A DNA stretch of 64,000 nt from Paraburkholderia acidisoli. GTDB lineage: Bacteria > Pseudomonadota > Gammaproteobacteria > Burkholderiales > Burkholderiaceae. Positions 26,980 to 34,665 of the stretch are shown here, piece after piece. Position numbers and translations under genes: made by a program. Location of the stretch: NCBI RefSeq assembly GCF_009789675.1, contig NZ_CP046915.1, forward strand, positions 744,001-808,000, given 5' to 3'. Position 1 is the first letter of the stretch, and each line of letters starts with the position of its first letter. The notes under the pieces are model-generated. The model was not told the origin of the DNA. It made no database searches and worked only from the letters and a program-made list of their open reading frames with translations.

Positions 26980-27270
26980 ATGGAATTCAACAATGGCGCT
27001 GTACTCGAAGCTCTACGACTCGCGTTGTATCGACAAATACCGTGGCATAAGCGGCCGGCTATTTTCACGCTGCTTCGCTCGCAGGGGCTGATTCAGACCA
27101 TTGACCAGAAACCTCCGCCCAGCACGAAGTTTCTCCCCACTCTCCAGATTGCTGTCCTGACCGAAAAAGGACAGAAAGAAATTCAGCGTATCGAGGCTTC
27201 CGTGCATGTCGCGGGTTGGCTCGAAGACGATTACTTCGCCACATTTCTCGCCGAAGTCGCGTTCGTTTGA
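26980..27270 (+). CDS. Hypothetical protein
   Basis: 96 residues from ATG 26980 (MEFNNGAVLEALRLALYRQIPW), with AGAAGGA at 7-nt spacing. Mixed helix and strand prediction, no TM span or signal peptide. Codon use is less GC-biased than in neighbours, which may mean recent arrival. A good terminator follows at 27331. No family recognised. Confidence 0.65.
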   Translation: MEFNNGAVLEALRLALYRQIPWHKRPAIFTLLRSQGLIQTIDQKPPPSTKFLPTLQIAVLTEKGQKEIQRIEASVHVAGWLEDDYFATFLAEVAFV

Positions 27271-27330
27271 TCGGCGTGATCGCGCGGTGGCGCGTATTTG
27301 GGGTTCGATAAAGGTTTCGATAGCGGTGCG

Positions 27331-27360
27331 AACGGGTCTTGGAAAAGGCCCGTTTTTGTT
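27331..27360 (+). terminator. Rho-independent terminator
   Basis: AACGGGTC/GGCCCGTT 8-bp stem with one G-T pair and an 8-nt loop, followed by TTTTTGTT. It follows the small hypothetical gene ending at 27270. Confidence 0.85.
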
Positions 27361-27519
27361 GTGTGCCCGAATGCGGGTTCGTCGTTATTCACGAGCACGG
27401 CTTTGCTGGTGATGGCTGCCGGGCAATCGCGCCGCGCGCGACCCGCGTGCATCGAATGAAACGACGCGCTCTGCCAAACTTTTTCCTGATCTTCATTACC
27501 AGAATAAAAGGGGAAAGCC

Positions 27520-27864
27520 GTGTCAGTCGTGGAGACTTTGGTGAAAACCGCCCTGGCGGACGTCGACCATTTGCGTGCGATGGATGCGAAGGGCGATGAC
27601 TTCAGCCTGTCGCGCGATGTCGAGTTCTGCCTGCTTGCGCCTTCCGCGGAAAAAGCGGCAACGGTTGCCGGATTCATCAACGACTACCAGTACGGCCGCG
27701 CCTCGGTGCAGCACGTCGAGGCGCAATGTCGGGTGCTCGTTCTCGTCCACATGCCCGTGCTTCAGCACAATATTCTGGCGGTGTCGGGGTTCATGACGTG
27801 TATCGCGGCGCTCTTCGGACTCACTTACGACGGTTGGGGCTGCGTCGTTCAGCAGCGGAACTGA
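27520..27864 (+). CDS. RraB-like protein (regulator of ribonuclease E activity, type B)
   Basis: 114 residues from a GTG at 27520 with AGGGGA at good spacing. After an N-terminal helix the pattern FSLSRDVEFCLLAPSAEKAATVAGFI and the closing GLTYDGWGCVV fit the RraB domain (strand-helix-strand, YDGWG near the end). RraB proteins bind RNase E and lower its activity. The match is by pattern only and the N-terminal Glu-rich part of E. coli RraB is missing. It stands alone. Confidence 0.65.
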   Translation: MSVVETLVKTALADVDHLRAMDAKGDDFSLSRDVEFCLLAPSAEKAATVAGFINDYQYGRASVQHVEAQCRVLVLVHMPVLQHNILAVSGFMTCIAALFGLTYDGWGCVVQQRN

Positions 27865-28158
27865 CGAACTCACTCGCCATTGGGCCGCAATATCGCCGCA
27901 TTCTTCCGCCCGGCGAAGCGCATTAAAACCGCGCCCACGCTGCAACCGTCAGTCCATGTCGCGCCTTTTGCGTGGCGCTGGCTAACCGCACCGCCGCCCA
28001 CCGCCTGACCGGCCGCGCCGCGCGTTCCGATCCTGCGAACGCGCGAACGCGCGAATCCGCGATTCCGCGAACGCGCGAATGGCCCGCATTCCCTTTCCCA
28101 ACCTTTCCCATCCGCATTTCCCTCTTGCTCCCATCCCCGGTTCGCGACGATAATGGAA
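27865..28158. other. Intergenic region with short GCGAACGC repeats
   Basis: No gene seen. From about 28034 to 28079 the octamer GCGAACGC recurs three times with linkers, around a GAATC-CGC-GATTC dyad. This is followed by a pyrimidine-rich stretch (28091-28130) and then the Fur box of the sigma factor gene. Confidence 0.5.
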
Positions 28159-28177
28159 CAAGAATGATTCGCATTTA
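28159..28177. promoter_or_regulatory. Fur box for the FecI-like sigma gene
   Basis: CAAGAATGATTCGCATTTA is the exact reverse complement of the site at 8422-8440 and contains the Fur core. It lies 76 bp before the sigma factor start, so sigma and anti-sigma should be derepressed when iron is scarce. Confidence 0.75.
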
Positions 28178-28252
28178 GAAATTAGCACCTGCAAGCAACC
28201 TGCTCGACCGCGCCCCGCCCGGATCCGGCATAGACGAAACCCGCCGATTCCC

Positions 28253-28804
28253 GTGGTCGAACGCTACTACCGCGAACTTGTTCGCTTCCTTTCCCGGCTG
28301 GTCAATGACGGCGATACCGCCGCGGATATCGCCCAGGAAAGCTACGTTCGCGTGCTTTCGCTGCGCAATACCGGCGCGGCGATCAGCGACCCGCGCGGCC
28401 TGCTGTATCGCACCGCGCGCAATCTCGTGATCGATACGCACCGGCGTGCTACAGTCCGCGCTCACCACGTGGACGAGCTGGAGACGATCGACGAGCCCGT
28501 CGCGCCCGTGTCGAGCCAGCCCGAGGCCGCGTGGGAAGCATCGCGGCGCACGACCGCGCTGGTCGCCGCCATCGACGCCCTTCCGCCGCGCTGCCGCGAA
28601 GCCTTCGTGCTGCACAAGTTCGACGGCCTGAGCCATGCCGAAGTCGCCGCGCGCATGGGCATTTCGCGCAACATGGTCGAGAAGCACGTCATACGCGGCG
28701 TGGTCGCGTGCCGGCAGCGGCTGGCGGCGTTCGAGTGCGCGACGGCGGAATCCGCGAGCGCGGAAACGTGCGCCAGGCCGCGCGCCGAAGCGCGGGCCGA
28801 ATGA
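28253..28804 (+). CDS. ECF sigma factor, FecI-like (iron starvation type)
   Basis: 183 residues from a GTG at 28253 (MVERYYRELVRFLSRL). Region 2 (residues ~1-70) carries DTAADIAQESYVRVL and LLYRTARNLVIDTHRR, close to FecI/PvdS; region 4 (~105-160) has LPPRCREAFVLHKFDGLSHAEVAARMGISRNMVEKHV. It directs RNA polymerase to iron-uptake promoters. A FecR gene follows after 72 bp. No transducing receptor is adjacent, which is unusual for this class. Confidence 0.92.
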   Translation: MVERYYRELVRFLSRLVNDGDTAADIAQESYVRVLSLRNTGAAISDPRGLLYRTARNLVIDTHRRATVRAHHVDELETIDEPVAPVSSQPEAAWEASRRTTALVAAIDALPPRCREAFVLHKFDGLSHAEVAARMGISRNMVEKHVIRGVVACRQRLAAFECATAESASAETCARPRAEARAE

Positions 28805-28876
28805 CGCGCGATGCAAACGGCTCTGATGTCAGGTTTTCGCGGTGTCGCGCGTCTTCCAGATATACGCGCTGACGAC

Positions 28877-29980
28877 ATGACGATGGAACGACCCCACTCT
28901 CCCCCGAACGAGCCCCCGCATCCCTCTCCCGCCAACGCCGATATCGAAGCGCAGGCGGCGGCGTGGTTCGTCCGGCGGCAGGGCGACGCGCACGGGCGGC
29001 GGCAGGGCGGCGCCGGCGACGAAGCCGCGTTTCGCGCGTGGCTCGGGGAACACCCGGCGCACGGCGCGGCCTATGAGCAGATCGCGAACGCCTGGCAGGC
29101 GCTCGACCGGTTGCCCGCGCACGAGATCGCGCGCTGGCGTGCCGAAGCCCATGAGCAGGCGAAAGCCGGCGCCGAAGCCCGCGCGCTCGCGTCTCCCGGC
29201 CGCCGCGCCTTCGTGCCGCGCTTCGCGCTGGCCGGCACCGCGTTCGCGCTCCTGGGCGGCGGCGCGCTGGCCTGGCGGCTTTGGGAAACCACGCCGACGT
29301 TCAGCGCGAGCTACGAAACGCCGCGCGGCGCGTTCCAGACCGTGTCGCTGCCCGACGGCAGCAAGCTCGACCTCGACACCGATACGCGCGTCGAGGCGCG
29401 TCTGTACCGGCATCGGCGCGAAGTGCGTCTCGTGCGCGGCCAGGCGATGTTCGCCGTGCGTTCCAATGCCGGTTGCCCGTTCGAGGTGCTCGCGCGCGGC
29501 GTGACGGTGACGGTGGTGGGAACGCGCTTCGCCGTGCGCTGCACCGAAACAGGCCTCGAGCACGGCAACGTGCGCGTGGCGGTGGAGGAAGGGCGCGTGC
29601 GGGTGGCGGCGGGGTCGGCATCGGCTGCGGGATCGGTGCCGGCGCAACAGGACGTGGTCGAACTCACGGCGGGACAAGCCGTGGCCACGGACGCCAGCGG
29701 CGCGCTGCGCGCCATCGGCACGATCCCCGCCGCCGACGTGGCCGCCTGGCGCGACCATCGCGTGACTTTCGACAACACCACGTTGCTGCGCGCGTTGCAG
29801 GAATTCGAGCGCTACGGCGCGACGAACGTGCGGGTGGACGCCCCCGCGGTGGCCGCCATGCGCCTCACCGGCAGCTTCGACGTGCGCCAGGCGAGCCGCT
29901 TCGTGTACGCGCTGCCGCGTGTGTTGCCCGTGCGTTTGCGCGCGCGCGGCGACGCGATCGAGATCGTGCGCGCGGTGTAG
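28877..29980 (+). CDS. FecR-family anti-sigma/sigma regulator
   Basis: 367 residues from ATG 28877; ATGs at 28811 and 28883 are alternatives. A cytoplasmic part (residues ~20-110) includes the DUF4880-like EAQAAAWFVRRQG and FRAWLGEHPAHGAAY, then one TM span (~114-134), then the periplasmic FecR domain with ASYETPRGAFQTVSLPDGSKLDLDTDT and a secretin/TonB-short-N-like end. It holds the FecI-like sigma at the membrane until a loaded receptor signals. The only receptor in the window (6227-8383) lacks the signalling domain it would need. Confidence 0.92.
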   Translation: MTMERPHSPPNEPPHPSPANADIEAQAAAWFVRRQGDAHGRRQGGAGDEAAFRAWLGEHPAHGAAYEQIANAWQALDRLPAHEIARWRAEAHEQAKAGAEARALASPGRRAFVPRFALAGTAFALLGGGALAWRLWETTPTFSASYETPRGAFQTVSLPDGSKLDLDTDTRVEARLYRHRREVRLVRGQAMFAVRSNAGCPFEVLARGVTVTVVGTRFAVRCTETGLEHGNVRVAVEEGRVRVAAGSASAAGSVPAQQDVVELTAGQAVATDASGALRAIGTIPAADVAAWRDHRVTFDNTTLLRALQEFERYGATNVRVDAPAVAAMRLTGSFDVRQASRFVYALPRVLPVRLRARGDAIEIVRAV

Positions 29981-30079
29981 AGCCAGTTAGCGAAGACCGC
30001 GATTGTCGATGTGAAATGACGCCGATGTTGCGAGCGCGTGGCGCGTATCACTGCAAAAGGTCGACAAAGAAAAAAGCGC

Positions 30080-31498
30080 TCAGCGACCGCTCGCCGCCGC
30101 TTCGCCGGCGCCGGGCGCGGACGCAACGGGTTTCGCGCCCGTGGGCGGCTCCGTTTCGATGCGCCGGAACACCAGCGCCGAAACCAGCGTGATCAGGCCC
30201 ACGCCCGCGAAGCTCACGCGAAAGCCCAGCGCCACCGAGCCCCATTGCGCGGCCACGAGGCTCACGAGCGCGCCGCCGATCGTCACGCCCAGACCCATCG
30301 CGAGCATCTGCACCATCGAAAAGAGACTGTTGCCGCTGCCCGCGTCCTCGTGCGAAAGCCCCTTGAGCGTGACGCTGTTCATCGCCGCGAACTGCATCGA
30401 ATTGGCCGCGCCGAAGACGGCGAGCACGATCACCTCGACCGCCATGGGCGTGCCGCGCGAGATCAGCGCGAACGCGACGATCGACGCGCCCACGATCACC
30501 GTGTTCACGAGCAGGAACAGTTCGTAGCCGTAGCGGCGAATCAGCGGCGCGATCCAGCGTTTCGCGAGCGTGCCCGAGAGCGCGGCGGGCAGCATCATCA
30601 AGCCCGAGCGCAGCGGCGAATAGCCGAGTTCGAGCTGCATCAGCAGCGGCACGAGAAACGGCACGGCACTCGATCCCACGCGGCACACGAGATTGCCGAT
30701 CAGGCCCACGCTAAAGTTCGGTTCGCGGAACAGCGCGAGACGGAACAGCGGATTGCGGCGGCGGCGCGCGTACGGCACGTAGGCGAGCGCGGCCGCGATG
30801 CCGAGCACGAACAGACCCGCGGACCACGCGCCGCGATGCGTCTGCACCGGCGCGTCGAAGGCCAGCGAGAGCGCGATCATGCACAGCGAGAGCAGCGCGC
30901 AGCCGGCCACGTCGAAGGGCGGCGCGGCCGTGCCCGAGGCGCGCGGCAAATAACGCTGCACGGCGAACAGGCCGGCAATGCCGATCGGCACGTTGATCAG
31001 GAAGATCCAGTGCCACGAAATGGCCTCGACGAACCAGCCGCCGAGCGTCGGCCCGACAATCGGACCCACCTGGCCCGCGACCGAGATGAGCGCGAGCGCC
31101 GCCACGTATTCCTCGCCCTGGATCGAGCGCAGCACGGCGAGCCGGCCGATCGGCAGCAGCATCGAGCCGCCCACGCCTTGCAGTACGCGCGCGACCACGA
31201 GTTGCGTGAGCGAGTGCGCGCTCGCGCAGCACAGCGAGCCGAGCACGAACACGAGGATGGCGGTGAAATAGACGCGGCGCGTGCCGAAACGGTCGGCGAG
31301 CCAGCCCGAGGCGGGCGTGAGCATGGCCATCGTGAGCGTGTAGGCGACGATCACCGGCTGCATCACGAGCGGCTTCACGCCGAGGCTATGGGCGATGGAC
31401 GGCAGCGCCGTGTTGACGATCGTCGTGTCGAGCGCCTGCATGAAAAAACCTGTGGCGACGATCCACAGTAGCGCGGTCTGGCTTGAATCTCGGGTCAT
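30080..31498 (-). CDS. mdtD: MFS multidrug exporter, DHA2 family, MdtD-like
   Basis: 472 residues, about 14 TM spans. It is close to E. coli MdtD over the whole length: GFFMQALDTTIVNTALPSIA at the start, ASGWLADRFGTRRVYFTAI in loop 2-3, ARVLQGVGGSMLLPIGRL (motif C region) and SWHWIFLINVPIGIAG. It exports drugs or metabolites with proton exchange. Here it is not next to an mdtABC pump but divergent from a LysR gene, with a 7-bp dyad between. Confidence 0.85.
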   Translation of the reverse strand: MTRDSSQTALLWIVATGFFMQALDTTIVNTALPSIAHSLGVKPLVMQPVIVAYTLTMAMLTPASGWLADRFGTRRVYFTAILVFVLGSLCCASAHSLTQLVVARVLQGVGGSMLLPIGRLAVLRSIQGEEYVAALALISVAGQVGPIVGPTLGGWFVEAISWHWIFLINVPIGIAGLFAVQRYLPRASGTAAPPFDVAGCALLSLCMIALSLAFDAPVQTHRGAWSAGLFVLGIAAALAYVPYARRRRNPLFRLALFREPNFSVGLIGNLVCRVGSSAVPFLVPLLMQLELGYSPLRSGLMMLPAALSGTLAKRWIAPLIRRYGYELFLLVNTVIVGASIVAFALISRGTPMAVEVIVLAVFGAANSMQFAAMNSVTLKGLSHEDAGSGNSLFSMVQMLAMGLGVTIGGALVSLVAAQWGSVALGFRVSFAGVGLITLVSALVFRRIETEPPTGAKPVASAPGAGEAAASGR

Positions 31499-31553
31499 TG
31501 CAGCGTCTTGATGCGCCGCGCGAATGCTCGGGAGTGGGGCCAGATCGGCGGCG

Positions 31554-31581
31554 CAATATCTTGAATACGGTCATGATATTG
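31554..31581. promoter_or_regulatory. Operator-like dyad between mdtD and LysR genes
   Basis: CAATATC-N14-GATATTG, a perfect 7-bp inverted repeat in the 171-bp divergent spacer. Probably a binding site for the LysR protein; the spacing is longer than a standard T-N11-A box. Confidence 0.45.
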
Positions 31582-31669
31582 TCACCGCTGTCCATCGGGA
31601 ACCCCACTAAGGGCACTCACTGTCATCGGGGTTGCCGATAACCGTCGATCCTTGCTCACCGTGCAGACC

Positions 31670-32530
31670 ATGCTCAACCCCATCTGGCTCAAGACTTTCG
31701 CGGCGGTCGCGGCGTGCCACAGCTTCACGGAGGCGGCGCGCCAGCTCGGGCTCACGCAGTCGAGCGTGAGCGACCACGTGCGGCGGCTAGAAGAGGCCGT
31801 CGGCCGCCGCCTGTTCGTGCGCGACACGCATTCGCTCGCCATCACGCCCGACGGCGAGGCGATGCTCGCGCATGCGGGCGCGATACTCCAGGCCATCCAC
31901 CGCGCGCAGGCACAGTTTCGCGCGCCGCGCCTGCGCGGCCGCGTTCGCCTCGGTTCCTCCGATGACATCGCGCTCGGTCCGCTGCCCACCGTGCTGGCGG
32001 CGTTTCGCAACGCGCACCCGGACGTCGAGCTGGAGATCACCATCGGCATGACGGGACGGCTGTACGAGTTGCTCGACGCGGGCGCCATCGACCTGATGGT
32101 GGGCAAGCGGCGGCTCGGCGACCGGCGCGGCACGGCGCTGTTCACGGGCCGCCTCGAATGGCTCGCGCGCACCGGCACGATGGTCGATCTCGAACAGCCG
32201 CTGCCGCTGCTGCTGGTGGCCGAGCCGAGCGTGACGCGCGCGGTGGTGCTCGACGCGCTCGCGCAAACCGACTTCCGCTGGCAACTCGTGTGCACGAGCA
32301 GCAGTCATTCGGGTTGCGTGGCGGCGGCGCGCGGCGGGCTGGGCATTACCGTGCGGCCGCAATATCTGGCCGCGCGCGGGCTCGCGCCGCCGCTGAACGT
32401 GGCGAGCTTGCCGCTGTTGCCCGACGTCGAATTCATCGCGCTCGCGGCGAAGCGGCTCTCGCGACCCGCGCAAACGCTGCTGGAATTGCTGCACGAAAGC
32501 GATTTGCGCGGCGCGTGGGTGGGCGAATAA
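31670..32530 (+). CDS. LysR-family regulator next to mdtD
   Basis: 286 residues from ATG 31670 (MLNPIWLKTFAAVAACHSFTEAARQLG); earlier TTG/GTG codons are possible but do not fit the family start. Winged helix at residues 1-62, effector domain to ~280. Divergent from mdtD, so it probably responds to a substrate of the exporter. It converges with a second LysR gene at 32570. Confidence 0.91.
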   Translation: MLNPIWLKTFAAVAACHSFTEAARQLGLTQSSVSDHVRRLEEAVGRRLFVRDTHSLAITPDGEAMLAHAGAILQAIHRAQAQFRAPRLRGRVRLGSSDDIALGPLPTVLAAFRNAHPDVELEITIGMTGRLYELLDAGAIDLMVGKRRLGDRRGTALFTGRLEWLARTGTMVDLEQPLPLLLVAEPSVTRAVVLDALAQTDFRWQLVCTSSSHSGCVAAARGGLGITVRPQYLAARGLAPPLNVASLPLLPDVEFIALAAKRLSRPAQTLLELLHESDLRGAWVGE

Positions 32531-32569
32531 GTCCGACCGGCTGGATTTCGCCGCGCGCTCGCACGCGCG

Positions 32570-33448
32570 TTATGCCGCGCGCTGGGTGAGATCGAGAAAG
32601 TGGCGCAGGCACGGGTTCGGATTCCCGGCGCGCCAGACCAGCACCTGCTCGATATGCGGCGCGTCCAGGAGCGGGCGGAACACGACCTGGTCGAACGCGG
32701 CCTTCGTCATGGAAAGCGGCACGAGCGCAATGCCGGCGCCTTCGTTCACCAGACTCAGAATGGTCTGCTGAAGCTGCACCTCGAAGCGGATCGACGGAAA
32801 AAACCCCGCCGCGAGACAGTGATCGACGATGGCGTTGCGCAGCGCGGGCGCGACGTCGGGGATCGCCACGACGAAGGCTTCGCTGGCGAGACGCCTGGCG
32901 GCAATGCGGCGGGCGCGCGCGAGCGCGTGGCCGCGATGGAGCGCGACGCAGAGCGGCTCCGAAGTGACTGTGCGGCGTTCCAGGCCGAGTTCCGCGGCGC
33001 CGGGAATCAGAATGGCCGCGTCCATTTCGCCCGCGCGCACTTTGGGCGCGAGGTCTTCGGACACCACCTCGCGCAGTGCCAGCGTGACTTCGGGAAACGC
33101 GCCGCTGAAGGCGGTGACGAAGCGCGGCACGACGCCATAAGCGGCGCACATGGTGAAGCCCAGTGTGAGTTTGCCGATGCTGCCGTGCTCGGCGGCCACG
33201 GCGTTGCGCGCGGCCGCGCCGGTGGAGGCGAGCAGCGCTTTCGCATCGGCATAAAACTGGCGGCCCGCAGCCGTCAATTCCACGTGGCGCGAATTGCGCT
33301 CGAACAGGCGTACGCCGAGCGATGCCTCGAGCGCCGCGATCTGGCGGCTCAACGGCGGCTGCGAGAGATGCAGCGCTTGCGCCGCCTTGCCGAAGTGACG
33401 CGTTTCCGCGAGCACGACGAAGTAGCGCAGCGGCTTGATATCGAGCAT
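32570..33448 (-). CDS. LysR-family regulator next to the AEC transporter
   Basis: 292 residues. N-terminus MLDIKPLRYFVVLAETRHFGKAAQALHLSQPPLSRQI is typical of the CbbR/BenM/CatR group. ATG 33448. Divergent from the AEC transporter with a 151-bp spacer holding a dyad, so it probably regulates that gene. Confidence 0.92.
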   Translation of the reverse strand: MLDIKPLRYFVVLAETRHFGKAAQALHLSQPPLSRQIAALEASLGVRLFERNSRHVELTAAGRQFYADAKALLASTGAAARNAVAAEHGSIGKLTLGFTMCAAYGVVPRFVTAFSGAFPEVTLALREVVSEDLAPKVRAGEMDAAILIPGAAELGLERRTVTSEPLCVALHRGHALARARRIAARRLASEAFVVAIPDVAPALRNAIVDHCLAAGFFPSIRFEVQLQQTILSLVNEGAGIALVPLSMTKAAFDQVVFRPLLDAPHIEQVLVWRAGNPNPCLRHFLDLTQRAA

Positions 33449-33529
33449 GGCCGATCCCGGTGGATCAAACGCATTGAACGGAAGCGCCGTGAGCGAAACC
33501 GAATCAATGCAGAAAAGGTATTGTTGCTT

Positions 33530-33561
33530 GCCGATAATAGCATTGGAATGTATTAATCGGC
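33530..33561. promoter_or_regulatory. Inverted repeat before the AEC transporter gene
   Basis: GCCGATAATA and TATTAATCGGC form an imperfect dyad (6 perfect outer pairs) 39 bp before the transporter start, in an AT-richer spacer. Candidate LysR operator. Confidence 0.4.
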
Positions 33562-33599
33562 TTCGCTATAGTGCGCGGTTCCGATTCCGTCCCGCCGCC

Positions 33600-34556
33600 A
33601 TGCTTTCCACTTTTTCGATTCTTCTGCCCATTTTCGGGCTCATTCTCGCCGGCTTCGTGTGTGCGAAACGCGGTGTACTGGGCCCGACGGCGGCTTCCGA
33701 ACTCAACAAGTTCGTGGTGTGGCTCGGCTTGCCCGCGCTGCTGTTCAACATCATGGCGCACTCGACCTGGCAGCAGCTCGACCAGCCGGGCTTCATTGCC
33801 GTGTTCTCGATCGCGAGCGCCGTGCCGTTCCTCGTGACGCTCGCGGGCCGCCTGATCGCGCGCCGCCGCCTCGCCGACGCGAGCATCGACGCCATTGCCG
33901 CCTCGTACCCGAACACGGGCTATATCGGCTTTCCGCTGTGCCTGCTGCTGTTCGGCCAGTCGTCGCTGACGCCGACCACCATCGCCACGATTCTTGTCGC
34001 GTGCGTGCTGTTCGCGGTGGCGATCGTGCTGATCGAAGTGGGCTTGCAGGTGGAGCGCGCGCCGCACAAGCTGGCCGCCAAGGTACTGATGGCGCTGGCG
34101 CGCAACCCGCTGATCGTTTCGCCGATCGTGGGCGCGCTCGCGTCCGCGGGGCACGTCACGGTGCCGGAAAGCGTGGAGACCTTCCTCAAGCTGCTGGGCG
34201 GCGCGGCGAGCCCGTGCGCGCTCGTGAGCCTCGGCCTCTTTCTCGCGAAGAAGAAGCCCGAGGGCGAGCAGGTCGGCGGCGCGGTGGTGCGCGACGCGGT
34301 CGTGCTCACGCTCATCAAGCTGATCGCGCAACCGTTGATCGCCTGGTGGCTCGCGACGCGCGTGTTCGCGCTGCCCACGGCGCTCGTCAACGTGACGATC
34401 CTGCTGGCGGCGCTGCCCACCGGCACGGGGCCGTTCATGCTGGCCGAGTACTACCGGCGTGAAGCGAGCATCACCTCGCGCGTGATTCTGTTTTCGACCT
34501 TGGGCGCGATCGTTTCGCTCTCGCTGGTGATGACGTGGCTGATCCGGCCGGCTTGA
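33600..34556 (+). CDS. AEC (auxin efflux carrier) family transporter
   Basis: 318 residues, about ten TM spans in two halves of five, the AEC fold. Start at ATG 33600 (MLSTFSILLPIFGLILAGF). Conserved features include NKFVVWLGLPALLF in the first half, the broken-helix YPNTGYIGFPL and the GTGPFMLAEYY end. Bacterial members move malonate, malate or similar anions. A strong hairpin terminator follows. Confidence 0.9.
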   Translation: MLSTFSILLPIFGLILAGFVCAKRGVLGPTAASELNKFVVWLGLPALLFNIMAHSTWQQLDQPGFIAVFSIASAVPFLVTLAGRLIARRRLADASIDAIAASYPNTGYIGFPLCLLLFGQSSLTPTTIATILVACVLFAVAIVLIEVGLQVERAPHKLAAKVLMALARNPLIVSPIVGALASAGHVTVPESVETFLKLLGGAASPCALVSLGLFLAKKKPEGEQVGGAVVRDAVVLTLIKLIAQPLIAWWLATRVFALPTALVNVTILLAALPTGTGPFMLAEYYRREASITSRVILFSTLGAIVSLSLVMTWLIRPA

Positions 34557-34610
34557 GCGTGGCGGCATCAAGCGTGTCGCGCGCTGCCATAAGCACCGGC
34601 GCGCGGCGAT

Positions 34611-34648
34611 AAAAAAGCGGCGGACCGGTTTTCGGTTCGCCGCTTTTG
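34611..34648. terminator. Bidirectional Rho-independent terminator
   Basis: AAAAGCGGCGGACC/GGTTCGCCGCTTTT, a 14-bp stem with one G-T pair and a 7-nt loop, with T runs on both strands. It separates the convergent AEC and effector-like genes. Confidence 0.92.
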
Positions 34649-34665
34649 CTGGGTCGCGACACCAC

